From Agarophyton chilense (taxonomy: Eukaryota; Rhodophyta; Florideophyceae; Gracilariales; Gracilariaceae), in assembly GCA_030374765.1 (NCBI GenBank), contig JARGXX010000106.1:248001-312000 (forward strand): a stretch of 64,000 bases of DNA. Reading direction: 5' to 3'. This document shows, piece after piece, positions 10,440 to 23,474 of this stretch. The notes beneath the pieces were generated by a model. It was not told where the DNA came from. It did not search any database and worked only from the letters and a program-made list of their open reading frames with translations. The position numbers and the translations under genes are program-made. The stretch's first letter is position 1; each line of letters opens with the position of its first letter.

Positions 10440-12630
10440 TCACAGCGAAGTGTGGTAGTCTGTTGAGGACGACATGCTGTTCGGGCAGTTTGAAGTGGTG
10501 CGTAGATTAGTTGGTGATGGTTTAATGTAGTAGAGTGTAAGATGAAGTGGTATGCTATGTATTCTATGTCGAGAATAGATAACTTGTCTAACTTGATTTT
10601 GGGCAGATTTCGAAGTGATTGCGATGTAGCTTGGAAAAGTATCTGCTTCAGAGCGATACATTACAGTTGACAGAGCGTAACCAAGAAATGATAGTTGACC
10701 TCATATGTTCTTATAAAGCTCGTAACACAATAAGGGTTTTGAAGCAAATAACAGCTTCAGAAATATATGAAGGTTACATACAGGGTGGGGTGCAGAAGAT
10801 CCGACCCAGAAAACAAGAAAACGCTGTTTTACTCGTGAAACAATTTGCTCATAGTGTGCATATATGTAGAGGGAAACATTATGTTACAGGGACATGAAGA
10901 TATATCCAACGGGTTTCGGGGTACATTATAATTCGTAGAAGCTCATAGAACAGCGTTAAAGGATTCCGCGATTGGATTAAATGTCATTGGATCACACATT
11001 ACACATACACACCAGTTGTCTACAAGTTTCGTAGAGATTAGCATAAATATAATAATTCTTAGATGTTCGATATTTAGTGGAATAGATCTTTACATAAAAT
11101 GTAAACAACTTTTTCAGATTGCAAAAATGCACTTCTAAGAGATTCAAAAATATACTTAATATATTAAAAAAAAGCCAACTTCAATACATATATGGTTTTC
11201 AAGTTCAAGCCACATCAATGACTGTTACTGCATGAATCTTTTAATCATTATCTTACTCCAGTTATTGAATTTCCCTTTATACTTGTCCTAGGGTATCATA
11301 AAAGGCAGATAGTCAAGGACGCAACCTTTGTATGAATATAATTTCTAACAACCAATTACATTGTAAAAGATTTAAAGAAGGCATTTTATCCCAAGTAAAA
11401 CTAGTATCCAAAAAGAAATGTATCAGTCGTCATTCTGACGAATCAATCATTTAAAACAATATATACGTTAAGAGAAAACATTTCAAACCACTGTAATACT
11501 CAAAAATCTACAAATCTGACGGGCGAATTAAATTATCCGTAAAAGGGATTGTTACAAACATACTCATATTCTTAAAAGTGATAGAAACATGTCCTGCTCA
11601 ATGTGCAGAACGTAATGTCTGAGATAAGTATTGTTTTGATAGATGTTACTCTGTTTTTAACACATATAGATTCCTAGTAAGTATGATGCTTTTCAAAACA
11701 TTTCTTGAAACCTTCATTTCAACAAATACCACTTCCCAGAAAGCAATTCAGACGTTTAGAAGTAGCCACAATTGTGCTGTATCTGCCATAAATAAAGTTT
11801 TGGCGAGGCGGGAAAGTGATTTTAGAAGAAAAAAGATGGGAAACATCAATTTATATTTTGAAAAAGGTATAGTCTATACATGCTTGCGTAGTTGCTCTAT
11901 GAATAACGTTATTTTCTACTGCAACTCATTATGATACTGTAGGATGGAGCATTGATTGGAAGCTACTAACAGTACATGCACAGTTCCAAATTAACGTCGA
12001 TGATATTATTATGAGCACAATATGCAATGTGTGGCTAAGACTAAACACGTTCGACCATATCCTACAGAATCTGTTCATAGATTAAGTAAACGAGTTGTTT
12101 TAATTTTTGAAAGTAATATATGTTTTTGCGCATTTGGTGACGAGTTGGGGCCCTGTTTTTACTCAATTACTCAATACCTGCTGTAGAAAACTGTTGCTTC
12201 TCGATGCGGCGATGAATTGTGCGAACCTCGACGGCAAAACGCCATCGTAGAGACCTCTCGCTATCTGTAGGTGCACGAGTGATGGCATTCAGTACAGATG
12301 ACGGGCTCCAGCACCGTATGTGCCCACGATGTAACACATAGCAGCGGCAACAACTGCCACGAGGTGCACTGATATCCAAAATTTTACTCGTTCAAACAAG
12401 AGAACGCTGCCAGTGGCACTGTGTTGTAAAGACCATCAGAAAAAAAACTGCAAAACGCGCAGTCACGCACTGCCACTCAGCAGAGCAAGACGGCATCTGC
12501 GGCGCATCACGCTCCGCTCGGCTCCGTCTAATCAGCATCAGCACTGGGCGAGCGCATCAAGCGCGGCGTGGCGCGCAGATGTTTTTCCCTGCCTGCTCAG
12601 ACGAAAATGACAGCCACATTGAGTCTCAAA
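10440..12630. other. AT-rich stretch without a supported gene
   Basis: The block 10.6-12.1 kb is AT-rich with many stops in all frames and only short unrelated ORFs. From 12.15 to 12.6 kb the composition becomes GC-richer, again with no recognisable coding. Confidence 0.5.
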
Positions 12631-12639
12631 TGGTACCCC

Positions 12640-13160
12640 GTCGCCCAGAATATGGAGATGTACGCCTGCCTGTTATTTGAATTGCGAGTGGTCGTCGTAG
12701 AGGCTCAGTAAAGTCTACTACGATGGTTTATACTGATAGCGGCTATGGGTACCACATAGAGCAAGCGGTGATGCGACGACGGCCGTCTACGGCGTTGTGG
12801 AGATTAGACCGCGCTGAGGGGTGGCACAGGGTTATCAGTAAGGTTGCGAACGATTCATGAAGAAGGAGCGCTGGTGAAGACTGCGGGCGTGGCAGGAATG
12901 CTCACGCTCGCGCTGCGGTATGGTGAACACCTTGGAACCAACAAAGCTGTGTATTTAGGCCTCTTGGCGCTACTGTTCACTCGAAAAGTGGTCTGTGTGA
13001 GCAAGGCTATCAAAGGACTGGTGCGGGTGATGGAGGTGGTGCTAATATAAACTCTGGAGGGTGTTTTAACAGGCAGAGAGGAGGCGCTCGTATCGGGCGC
13101 GGTAGAGACAGCGCTTATCAGCAGCGCGCAGAAAGCAATCACATTACAAGAGGGCTGGTA
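12640..13160 (+). pseudogene. Unrecognised helical protein relic
   Basis: One plus-strand frame gives protein-like, Leu/Val/Ala-rich sequence, best at 12844-13050 (GALVKTAGVAGMLTLALRYG, LGLLALLFTRKVV). It continues past a TAA into GREEALVSGAVETALISSAQ and is preceded by MEMYACLLFELRVVVVEA with further stops. The pattern is helical and loosely resembles armadillo-type repeats, but membrane segments are equally possible. It ends about 35 bp before the LTR at 13195, so that insertion may have cut it. The family is not recognised. Confidence 0.35.
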
Positions 13161-13194
13161 AAAATATCGTTACCGGGCGGATGCTGCATGGTGG

Positions 13195-13610
13195 TGTAAC
13201 GCAATGAGTGGGGGGCAGCGTCCTGGTCTCAACGTGGGGTAGCGTGGTAGAGCGGATCCTAAGGTTCGCATCCTTGACGGTGGCACTCTCAGAGTACTTG
13301 GTGCAATTAACTGGCGTTTACTGCGTAGTCCTACAGGTTTGCAGCTATGGAAAAGATGGCTTGAAGACCAAAGGGTGGAACTAAAATACCAAAGGAGGTT
13401 ATTTAGTATCTTATCGGTGCCTTCCGTACTTTAAGGGAGAAGCGTCCCTCGAGCCCAGTAAATTGTACTGGCGAGGCGCTGGGATCTCCCTGGCACTGTT
13501 ATGCTAATCTATTACCGTAATTAAAATAAATTAAAAATCTACATGAGTCCACCTGAGGTAGACTCGTCCACGTGTTGCCTGTAAGAGATCTGAGGGCCGG
13601 GAGGCTTACA
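13195..13610 (-). repeat. 416-bp LTR, family L2, copy 1
   Basis: On the plus strand it begins TGTAAC and ends GCTTACA, so on the minus strand it runs TGTAAGC...GTTACA with TG/CA ends and 5-bp inverted termini. It aligns over its full length with 53098-53513, also 416 bp, at about 80% identity by eye. On the minus strand it directly follows a purine-rich segment and the integrase relic, so it is the 3' LTR of that element. Confidence 0.75.
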
Positions 13611-13635
13611 AAGCTCAACCGTTTTCATTGCTCCT

Positions 13636-15060
13636 TCACAATATGTTATCCGTGTCAGCCGAGTCCAAGAACTCCTTGGATACGAAGTTGCTTCCCTGAT
13701 CAACTTCGACAAAATCTGGTGGACCCAGATATACTCTTGACCAGCAGCGGAGGAACGCCTTCCATACATCGGCTGATGTCAATTCCCTAAGAAACAATGC
13801 TATATTGTAGTGTGTGGCCTCATCTACAGCGTGGAGGACCGGTTTCTGATTAACATACATAATGTGAATACCCACTATGTGGTTGAAGCTCATGTCATCA
13901 GTACGAATCGTGATTTTGAAGCGGCGTGGGCTTGGAGCTTGAGTGAGGTATGTGCTACAAGCCTTCGTAACCTCCTCGATGGCAGCGCGTACTTCTTTGA
14001 TCGTTTTCCCAGGTCTGGCCCTCTAAAATAGGCTAATGAACGAGCTGACTCTTGGGTATCCAAACATTTTGTGCAGTTTTCTCAGTTCATCATCCGCGTA
14101 CAAGGATAATTGAATATCCTCTGGCTTTCATTTATGGAATAAGAAATAGTCCTTGAACCCAACAGGTTGTACGTGGTGCTTGTAAGTGACCGGCCGCTTC
14201 TGAATACTCAGATCTATCCCGTTATCAATCATGTCCTTCATTCTGTGTAGGTTTGGAGTTTTCCAAGTGAGGATATGGAACTATACATCTATGACCAGGT
14301 TAAGATCCTTGAAGGGGATGGGGATCGTCAGGGTTCCAATGGCCTTCTTTGTCCCTCCAATACCTGTCATAAATTTCTTGTCGTCCTGATCAAGCTGGCA
14401 GGGTACCCCCAACTCCTCGCCATATGCCTTATACTGAGAATAGAACATGAAAAAAGAGCGATTGCAGCATTTTTCCAGAAAAATTCTTTTGAAGCGGTTG
14501 CACTCTCCTTGAGACAGTTCATGATTCATAGCAGCCAAGGCCCAATTAAGATCCTTGCTGTTAGAGTTTCTATGTATGAATGAATTAGTGGCCAAGAACA
14601 CTTCTTTATCCTTGTGGATGGATATTTCATCTTCTTCGATGTACCATATTCCACCTTCTTTATTGTTGGATTCATCAGAGGTTTCGTCGATAGATTAGAC
14701 AATATGTGCTTACCCCTTGCTTGCCTGGTCTTGTTCCGCATGATTATCTTCCGTTAGCTGATCAACCACCGACGCTATATCGCCATCTGATATGTAAGCT
14801 AAAAGGCTTCGTTTCTGAATGCGATCGATAGCTGCTTCGACTTCTGACGCACTATGACGCGTTCGCACCAGGTGGTCTTTACCACACACGTTATAATCTT
14901 TCTCACCCTCGAAAGACTTGGAAAAGATTTTCCTATGCCTGCCGTTGCTTCTCTTGGTGTATCCTCTGAAGTTCCTTCTTGCTTCGCCGCCGTATGTGTT
15001 TTCTAGGCTATAGTGAGCCGCGTGTGGAGCACCGTCCGCGGCTGAGCTCTTCACCCCAAA
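13636..15060 (-). pseudogene. Copia-like gag-protease-integrase relic
   Basis: On the minus strand, an upstream part (15054-14710) has a Cys/His segment (NVCGKDHLVRTRHS) like the gag zinc knuckle of fungal-type copia polyproteins. The next part (14601-14281) has a β-rich GTLTIPIPFKDLNLVIDV as in the protease region. Then comes LHKMFGYPRVSS, the degraded His pair of the integrase zinc domain, and the integrase core at 13893-13636 (VNQKPVLHAVDEATHY, VYLGPPDFVEVDQGSNF) carrying two acidic residues of the D,D,E site. The order protease-integrase before RT is the copia order. No RT follows: the integrase breaks off at TDNI and the polypurine tract and LTR come at once, so RT-RNase H is deleted. 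Many stops and shifts are present. Confidence 0.7.
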
Positions 15061-15061
15061 T

Positions 15062-15860
15062 GCCCCAGCGGACCTTTGCCCGCTTGATAGGAACGTACCG
15101 ATTCTGCTACGAGCGCCTTGTGAAGTGGCCGGGATTCGTTCTCGAAGGGTCTGAGTGTTATTGTTCGAGTCAGCTCCAACGATCTTCTGTTTTCGTAGAA
15201 AAATATCAGTTCTGTAGGCTGAATCGAGTTCGGTCTGTAGCTATGAAAGTTGATGGGAAAAGGAACATAACACGTCTTCATCACTCTTCTCAGGGTTTTG
15301 GCGCATCATCTGTGAAAGATGGAGTGGTTGCCACAGGATCAGTGTCCTGTTTCGCTGTTTCTTGCTGATATAGTTGTCAATCAACCTCTGTAACATGTAT
15401 TAATAGGTCATCCCTGTACTATACTCATCGAGCTAAAAAGATAACGCATCACCGCACATCATTACAGGCATTGCTTCGACCTTCTCCTGTTCATTAGGCT
15501 TCCAAAAATTCGCTATGGAGTCATAGACCTCGAGACATCCTCTCAAATCTCGGATTGCCTCTTTGATCTGTGCGTGCCCTGCATCAACGGGATATGTTTC
15601 CCTCAAAATAAAGCCGTTTCAAGGGATTATCTTACTTCTATCAGAATGTTTGCGCGTATTTCTCTCTCTAGTGCCAAGTTTGATCTAGTGATGCTATTTT
15701 CGCAGCCGCTGAGAAGGGGAAAGAGTATTCGTAGACTGAAATTCTTCGATTCTGTTTTTGTACAGTTTAGAAGCATTTTTGCAGTACCCGTGACGACTTC
15801 AGATTGTTTTGATACGTTGCTCAACATGTTCTGAACGACTTACGTAAATGTAGCTGGGAA
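15062..15860 (-). other. Possible gag remainder, otherwise nothing recognised
   Basis: Minus-strand fragments at 15284-15051 and 15827-15627 are protein-like and sit where the gag of the copia-like relic should be. They lack recognisable motifs and are broken by stops. No 5' LTR of the L2 family was found upstream, so the element appears truncated. Confidence 0.3.
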
Positions 15861-15864
15861 GGTA

Positions 15865-16310
15865 AAATTTTCACTTTTAATTAGGGACATAAAGCACCCG
15901 TCCCAGCACATAGAAGAGGCAGGCATCGATTTCTTCACAGAAAACGCTATGATCGAAGGGCTAGGCATTACAGGTGACACCGACAGATAGTCGCCCCTGG
16001 TGAAGGAAGTCATCACGAAGGCCGGACGGATGACGCGTGTATTGGAAGGCGTGTGATGGAACTCTGGGGTTCCAACCGGCGCTTGGCAATTTTCGTCGGA
16101 GGGAGCTGTGCGAACGAAACTGGCGAAAGAGATGGAGAACAACAAACAGCGATGGGTTTAGAAACTGCCATGTGGAATAACAAGAAGATCGTTTTCAAAT
16201 GCCCGCCGTCCCTGATGGAGGGTTACTCTGGCTTCCGCGACGGAAGTGCCCGAACGAATATTGCGGCATCTCAAGGCAAGCATGCGTTCGCGGTGAAATG
16301 AACATGGGAC
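15865..16310 (+). pseudogene. Unrecognised relic on the plus strand
   Basis: One plus frame reads FSLLIRDIKHPSQHIEEAG, FFTENAMIEGLGITG and VKEVITKAGRMTRVLEGV from 15868 to about 16058, with one TAG. It then stops and continues with lower quality in shifted frames (for example the ATG frame 16053-16301). It is hydrophilic and without a known motif. I do not recognise the family. Confidence 0.3.
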
Positions 16311-16319
16311 AGGGAAGTG

Positions 16320-17450
16320 TACAGAAAGAAGTTCGGTCTACTTAAAATGGCATCAGAAGGCGTCTGCTCATCCAGGATCACCGTCACTGTTCCTAGCGCT
16401 CCAGTGCACGGTCCAGATCTTCGCTCGCAGTTTCGAAGCTAGTCAGCCAGCAGCTGGTAGATGGTTTCCTATTGTCGTAAAAAACCGCGTTGTGTTTTAG
16501 TTGGGTCGATAAGTTGGCCGTAGGCAAAGCTCAAATTTTGAAATCTTCGCACCGAAGGCTTTGCATGTGCAGGGGCATGACTGAAGTGAAAGAAAGGTCG
16601 ACCTCGTGTCACGCTACAGACTTATGGAGTGTGCTACACCGTCTAATGCTGCGAACTGACATATTTGTGAGCCTTGAATGACAGTGCTGCGCGTCTCCTT
16701 CCAAAGAAACCGATCATGCGATCTGGGCTGTTCCTTGGCTGCGAGTTGCAAATCGCTTTCGAAACATGAAACTGGCTTTTGGTGAGCCCTTTTTGGCAGC
16801 TGTCCATCAAATTTTCCTACTTTACACTGAAATAAGAAGGTTTGGGTCGCGGCCGTTGGCGGATGGCGATTGGGACTGACGAATGTGACTCTTTTTGGGC
16901 TTTGTCGTGCTTTTAAATCGGGGTTTAGGAGGAAACTGGTCAAGTTGTAGGATATGCTTAGCCGATTTTGAGGGATAAAGTGACCGAAGTGGAAGTTGGG
17001 GATATACTTTTTGAACGATTCCTTCAAGTTTGTCGGCCAGTCAATCTGCATTTTACTCCTTACATGTAGCGCCATGAAGTATCCAGTGCAAGAACACAAA
17101 AATCAATCGGAGAAATGTGCTCAACATCGACTGACACATTGGAGGCGTCACCAAAAAAGGGGAGTTTCCAGCCCATATCCCGAGCCAATCCATTACCATC
17201 GTGGCTAATGCAAATCCTATTGACACCTTCGAAGCGCTTCTACACGCTGTTTGGCGTATTTTGCACCGATACATCTGTCGAGCTGGGCACCATGAACAAT
17301 AAGTTGCCAAAAATAGGTTTCATTTCGTCGGCATAAAGTTCGAATTGAACTGCGCAACAGCCATTTCTACAAGCCTGGATGGAAGAAATACAAAACCTGG
17401 CGGACGTTTTTATCGACAAAGAAAACAATCTACCCCAGGAGGTTAATGAA
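16320..17450. other. No supported gene; the TOR kinase region is missing here
   Basis: A TOR gene would continue on the minus strand with the FRB and kinase domains. I searched all minus frames for an FRB-like AILWHE motif and the kinase GDRHP and DFG signatures and found none. The 161-codon minus ORF 17099-16614 has no recognisable motif. Confidence 0.4.
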
Positions 17451-17458
17451 AAGGCTGG

Positions 17459-20400
17459 CTATTGCAGTTTTGTTGAGTTGACTATTGAATGAGTAGAACG
17501 GCATGGTGATGGAACCATCCTGAGCGTCCCCATTGGGTGCTTAATTTCAGTAAAGATATGCGTGGCTGTATTTGCTATGTTTTCGTGATGGGAGGCATAC
17601 ATCTTCTTTGCCACTGTGAGGGGATGTACAGCTAAATGTGGATGCATCGTTCCAATCCTGGACAAAAGAACTTTTACCCCTCTCCGGACCTCAGCACATG
17701 GCTTGTAAAGACGGGCAATTAATTGCGGCACGACTTCAAGCCACATTATGATATTAGTTCTTTCGAAACCCTTTTCGAATTCAACATAATACTCATCAAA
17801 CCCACCGAACTTGAACCACAATGTTAATACTTGTAGTGAATCTTCCGTTGCAGCCTTACTGTTCAGGTCGATGGACTTGAAGTACCCCTGTACTGCACCA
17901 ACTGCAAATCTCATGTCTCGTTTTCCGATCGTATTGTCGTTACCAACGTGATAGCCGACGTTACGAATCCTTCTCTTCTTCTCCACCGACGCCAGAAAAC
18001 GATTTTCGTTTAAAGCCGCCCATTTTTACCATGATTTTCCAGATTCGGGAAAAGTCTTTGCGGCGTTGTCGTCGAATAAGATTGGGTCATTTATACAAGA
18101 TTCTGTGGTTTCTTTGTTTTCAATCATACGGACGCCCCACCTCGAAAGTTTGGAGAACACCCCCCCAGCAGTTGCTCTCTGGGCTTCTAGCTCCCCAGAC
18201 GGTAATCCAATGAGCATACCATCTTCAGTGAAAGTAACTCGAGTATTCCTCAAGTATTCATTCCGACATTGTTATAAGCAAGAATAAGCTTCAATATGTC
18301 TATCTAACGCCCATGGTGGCTTGATACAAAAAGATTTGATCTCCAGATCTTGAATATTTACGATTGACTGTGGGTCCCATAACCCAGAACCGAATAATTG
18401 TCGATGAGTATCAACGACAGGTGGGTTTCCCCAAGACGCTACTCGAAGGGTCGTTTGGTGTTGGTAGTATGATTTCAGCAACATTCTCAACGCCTCCCTG
18501 GATATTGGCATTCGACCGTCCTTGCGACACATGGTGAAAAACTCAAAACACTGATCTTTGTTCTCAATTGGTTTCATGACTATCATACGTATCATCAGCT
18601 GTCGGTACCAAGTATACCCATCATGCTTACAACCTCGTAGTCGCTGATCCAAAATATCTCCTAGTCGTCGTTGCCCATGAAACGCCGAATCTTCTTCGGA
18701 AATACGCAGATACGAAATCATTTAGTCCAGTTCAACCAATATCTGTGCACTAACGACTTTTTCGTACGCTCTACGGTATTCTTCGCTAACTCTTTCCGCA
18801 AGACCGAGATCGAGTCTCTTACGGGCATTCCAAAGATATTGTTCGGCCCCATCGAGCATCGAAGAATATTGTGCCTACCCTGCCTTATAAGCATCATACT
18901 TCTATAGAAAGAACCATAGAAGGTTGGTGGCCAAAGGAATCCAACCCATTCCTCACATTCATCTCACCGTCCAAGATCAAGAGCACCCGAAGCTCCTTTT
19001 CCATGTAGCGCCAATTCACCGAGGATATATTTACGTTTTGCACATGCCTGGCTCGACTTTTGAAGAACTCCATTCAGATCTTGCCATTCGCCTATTTCTT
19101 TCAGGCAGCTCAATATACCAAGAAAGCTCTCCCTTCTAGGCTTTTCGGTGTATAGAAGCTTGCCAACTGATTTAAAATCAACGTCGACTTTTTGATACTC
19201 AAGTAATGCATCATTCCACTTCGGCAACTTCTCGAACCATATTTCCTCTACTTCAGAACCCTTCACACTTTTGAAGTGATCAGATGAACAAATGGCCCAC
19301 TCTGGATTTCTCAATCGATCATAAGTAGAAATGAGGCCGTCCTCACCGTCGATGTCCATTTCAATCCTTTCGGGGGCGCCAAGATGCTGAGCATAATCTA
19401 GGTATCGATATCGAACACCCTTCGCAAAGGCACCAAATTTGCAAGCGGCTTTGGCAAGTTTCAAGTTGCTTGTACGCAGGGGTTTCTCATCGTGGTACAT
19501 GAATTCATAAGGAATTAAGAGGGGTTGTATAATATTTAAGGGGATCGTATCGGAACTGATTGCAAGCCCCACGTTGTGGACAAGCTTCACTTTCGATTCT
19601 GGGCTGAGGGGGTGTTTCCAGCAAGATGGAAATGCGCCATTGAATAATAATTTCGTAAATTGAGGGCATGATTCTGAAATCCTTACGCAAGATCGAAAGG
19701 CCGCCCTTTTTGATTGCTCCAACATGGCTGCTCCAAGATTAGCGTACCACGAAGCCCAATCTTCTTCACCACAGCCTCGTTGCACGTCCCAACTTTTCAA
19801 AAGAACGGCCTCCGTAATATTGTGCTTATGAGATGTCGGATTGCGACTGGTATTCGAAACTGGGATATATCTGATGCTTGCCTCTTTCCCAAAGTCAGGC
19901 TTTGCCCATCGTACGAGATGCTGTTCATATGGGCAATTTAATGTTGACTTCTCAGACTTCTTTATTTTCTGGATGTCACAAACACCACTCTTCCACAAGT
20001 TCGAGGTTTCTTCTGATTCAACATAACCTGCAAAGCATCATAAACTCCTTGGCTCTTCTGTTTCAAACTACTAATCTTTAAAGCTCTGATCATAATTGTT
20101 ACATACACATCAAATTCATACGTTGATCGGCTCCAGATTTCCAAAAGTACTTTGGCTGCACACACAAGTTCTCCACTTCTCGTAGCCCCTACAAGATTAT
20201 CAATGCTAGAACTCTGCGCTGTGACTTCACAATCAGATTAAGATCTCCAGGCTCGATCATTTCAACGAACTGGCACTTGAATTAAGGGCTGGAAAACACT
20301 TGGCCAAATTTTCATATCGGACATGTCTTGAAGCAAGGAGATCAATGACAGACGAGCTTCCTTACGACAAACAACAAGGTTCTTCTCAAGAATCAATTTT

Positions 20401-23170
20401 GTCAAAAATTCTAAGATAATGGTCTCGTGCACACCGAATAAGGTACTAAAAGTCTCCAACGTTTTCCACACCGCTGTAGCCATTGCTCCATTTCCTGAAC
20501 GATCTTGCGAAAGGCATTCGAGAAGATAAGGCAAAACCGTAGAAATGATTGGCGCAAAATGATCGCCTATTGCTATGCGAAACTTTGACGGCAGGTTGCA
20601 GACACTAATTACACAAAGCGGCATGCTATCGAGATATTTCAGAAACTTCCACCTCAACAGCACTTTCTCGCAAACGTACAGCATATAGTCAAGCCACGCT
20701 CTGGATATTAACTCCTGGAGCCGAATCATGATTTTGTTCTCAAGCTCCGTCAACGTTATCCAAGAAGTGGATTCAGGGCGAACACACCTTCCCAACAGCC
20801 AATGTATACGAGGGACAAAGGCGGAGAGAAAGCGAGCACATTTGGAACCAGATAATCTTAGAAAAATGACAATAGCCTTGACCGCCTCTTTGTGATGTGA
20901 CCGTTGCCTTGGGTTACTGATGATTAGATTCAGTCGGTGTAAAGCCACAGATGGGAAATAGTTCGGACAGTTTGTGAAAGGGTGATCAAGTTTTTCAACA
21001 AAAGGCGTGTTTTCTAAATCATCAGTGTCCCATATAGAACGACAACCTATCATACTTTCAAAATGTTCTCCACCATACGCAAATAGAGCAATCGCCAGCT
21101 GTATGTCCTGAGATCGAGCAGTTGGATTCAGGATTGCGTTTTGAGAGCCCTTTTGATCTGGGTTCCCAACTCCATAGTTCATTCTAGATATAGAAGCATC
21201 CTTCCCTTGAAGCCCCTTTCTTTTCCCTGTAACACCAATCTGAATAGAACCCGTCGCCGCACCCAGCTATGACGATGCCAAATGGAATGTACTGGCAGGA
21301 TCGACTTGTATACTAGAAACAAAGGAAGCATAGTTTCTAAAAGTCCCCCGATCTTGACTACTAATTGAAATGTTGCGAGCCTGTGCGTACTGTCGGTGTT
21401 CTGGGAACCTCGGAAGGTTTGCATACTTATGATTCTCTGGGTTGACGGCTCCGAGTGACCCTATCACGATCTCCGCCTCCAACCGGACAATTTGGTCCGT
21501 TTCCACTGTCAGAACTTGCACCAAGCCCGGCAGCAGTCCAGGATGAGTATCATAAAGCTTTATGATGAAGACCCGTGTTCTGCATCGAACCAGTCAGAGC
21601 TAGAAGTGCAGCCTTTCGAATGACCGACTCGCATGATTGAAATTGAAGAATAGTGGAAACAATAAGTGGAACAAGTTCCTGGGGATAAGGACTCAAGTTC
21701 AACCGATTCATGGTCCCTTCCTTTTCAGCAATAGTCAAGAAGGTTGGCATGATAACTGGGTAATCATTGCGCTTCTTCGCCTCTCTCAAGCAGTACAGCG
21801 GTGTGTTCATCACCGACCGAGTATGCGGGTCGATGAAGTTCTTCGAGTGCAAGGTTAACGTGTAGATAAGTATAGTTGCATCAATCCGGTTTCGTGCCAA
21901 GTCAGTCCCACTCAGTCTCAGAACGGTCAGCAGAAAGAAAAGATGCCTTCTCAATGCAGTACTTACCTGAGCTGGATGCCGATGACAAATACCGCTCGCA
22001 AGAAAAAGGGCAGCCCTTTTCAGTGCCGCACTTTCATCGTGAAAGCTAGTAAACAAAGTATCAAGAATCTCAAATTGCAAAAGGTAGCGCAAAAAGTACT
22101 TCTTACCTGAAGTTTTGAGCTCGAGAAACTGGAAATCATTTGAAGGATCTGCCACGGTGAAAGAAGGAAGCTGTGAAAATAGATTGGACTTTTGGGGTTA
22201 ACCTTATCGACCTTTCGCGATTTCGTTCCGCACACAAACAAACCGACACTGTCGTCTCCAACATTTTAGCAGTAGCAGCGACAGCGAGAGCTTTCACTTT
22301 AACGCTATTTGACTGCAAGAACCCGAAAATAAATACATTCGTAAAGGCGGTTAAGTCAGAGGGACACATGCCCGCGAATGAATAATCCGCATGCGCCTTC
22401 GGTGCCACGCACGGAGAATTCTCTCTATCGGACGCTGCGTTGCAAAGCTCCGGCAAACTTTGACGTTCAGGAGTTAGTGGTAACTGCTTGAAATAATCCT
22501 AAGCCTTGTCCACTTTGACGTGTTCCTGATTCGAACGAAGTTTATCCGTGCCTCCCACTCTGAGACCCCCGAAGTTCGTCAGCGAGGTGTTTCGAACGAA
22601 TTGGACGCTACTGCCCTTCGGCAATGGTTGCTGCTGACCTCTCGTTTTCTCCTTCCATTGCTCTACTTTTTCTTGACCACCGGGCATTCTGCATTTCAGA
22701 GTCACAGAAATGAAGCTCACAAGATCCTCAAGGATTATATGGGCCATACATGGCACCACAGGTCCTACATCATCCAATTTTTTCACTATACATCCCGTAA
22801 ATTCTGTACTCATTATAATAGGTATGATACCATGCTTAATGAAATGTGCAAAAACCGAGTTACCTCTTGAACCTCTGCCCATGTGACCTATTGCTTTTAA
22901 CAAAGTTTCTTTAGGCAAGAACTTGTCAATTTTTCCGTTTACGTGGAAAACAAGAGCCTATCCAAATGTTTCTAACATGTCTCGCAACAACGGACTCAGA
23001 TCCTGCCCGCTTACATCCTCGATGATTGCGGCAAGTGGAACAAAACATCAACCTTGTTCTTGGCTAAGCAACCTTATGTTCCGTATCAAGACCATTTCAG
23101 AATTTCGGAGCTCTTGAAAGAAGTCACCTTTGAAAATACTACTATCCCATTGGACGAGCAGAGGCAAGAT
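17459..23170 (-). pseudogene. TOR: TOR kinase relic (HEAT and FAT regions)
   Basis: TOR is the giant Ser/Thr kinase of TORC1/TORC2 that couples nutrients to growth. Minus-strand translations align in order with TOR: HEAT repeats (about 23160-22500, 22155-21550, 21524-20262), then FAT. FAT evidence includes DWASWYANLGAAMLEQSKRA and FNGAFPSCW (19.9-19.6 kb), WFEKLPKWNDALLEYQ (19.2 kb), EYRRAYEKVVSAQ next to ISYLRISEED (18.7 kb), and LTLWFKFGGFDEYYVE with WLEVVPQLIARLYKP (17.8 kb). Breaks include TAG 21269-21267, TAA 18724-18722, TAA 18028-18026 and several frameshifts. FRB and kinase domains are absent. No introns are evident. The long unbroken FAT stretch of 344 codons (19998-18964) suggests fairly recent inactivation. 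The 5' end is not resolved beyond about 23170. Confidence 0.85.
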
Positions 23171-23474
23171 ATCAGCAACAGTATCCCAAATTAGAGCGTT
23201 TAGACACTTTTAATTGCGGATAACAAGGTAACACGTGTCTATCGATAGCGAAAACAGATAAACCCTAGATTGCTTTGAACAAAGAAAAGATGATGTCATC
23301 AAAAGGGCACCGTGCACAATTGCATCAAGACGTTATTATTTTCTTTTCGGTACCCTCTCATCCTCTACATTCGATAGCAGAGATAGACGCACACGTTCAA
23401 TCACATCGTACAACGCACCATGAACGAAGCCCAAGAGGGCAAAAATGAGATGACCTCTCTCACTCGCATCACTT
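23171..23474. other. Junction between TOR and ISWI relics
   Basis: About 300 bp lie between the recognisable N-terminal HEAT part of the TOR relic and the C-terminal end of the ISWI relic, both on the minus strand. It would have held the TOR start and the ISWI 3' end; no motif of either is readable. Confidence 0.3.

Noticed and set aside
16320-17450. Continuation of TOR into FRB and kinase domains
   Set aside because: No frame gives the FRB or kinase signatures; the expected motifs are absent rather than merely mutated.
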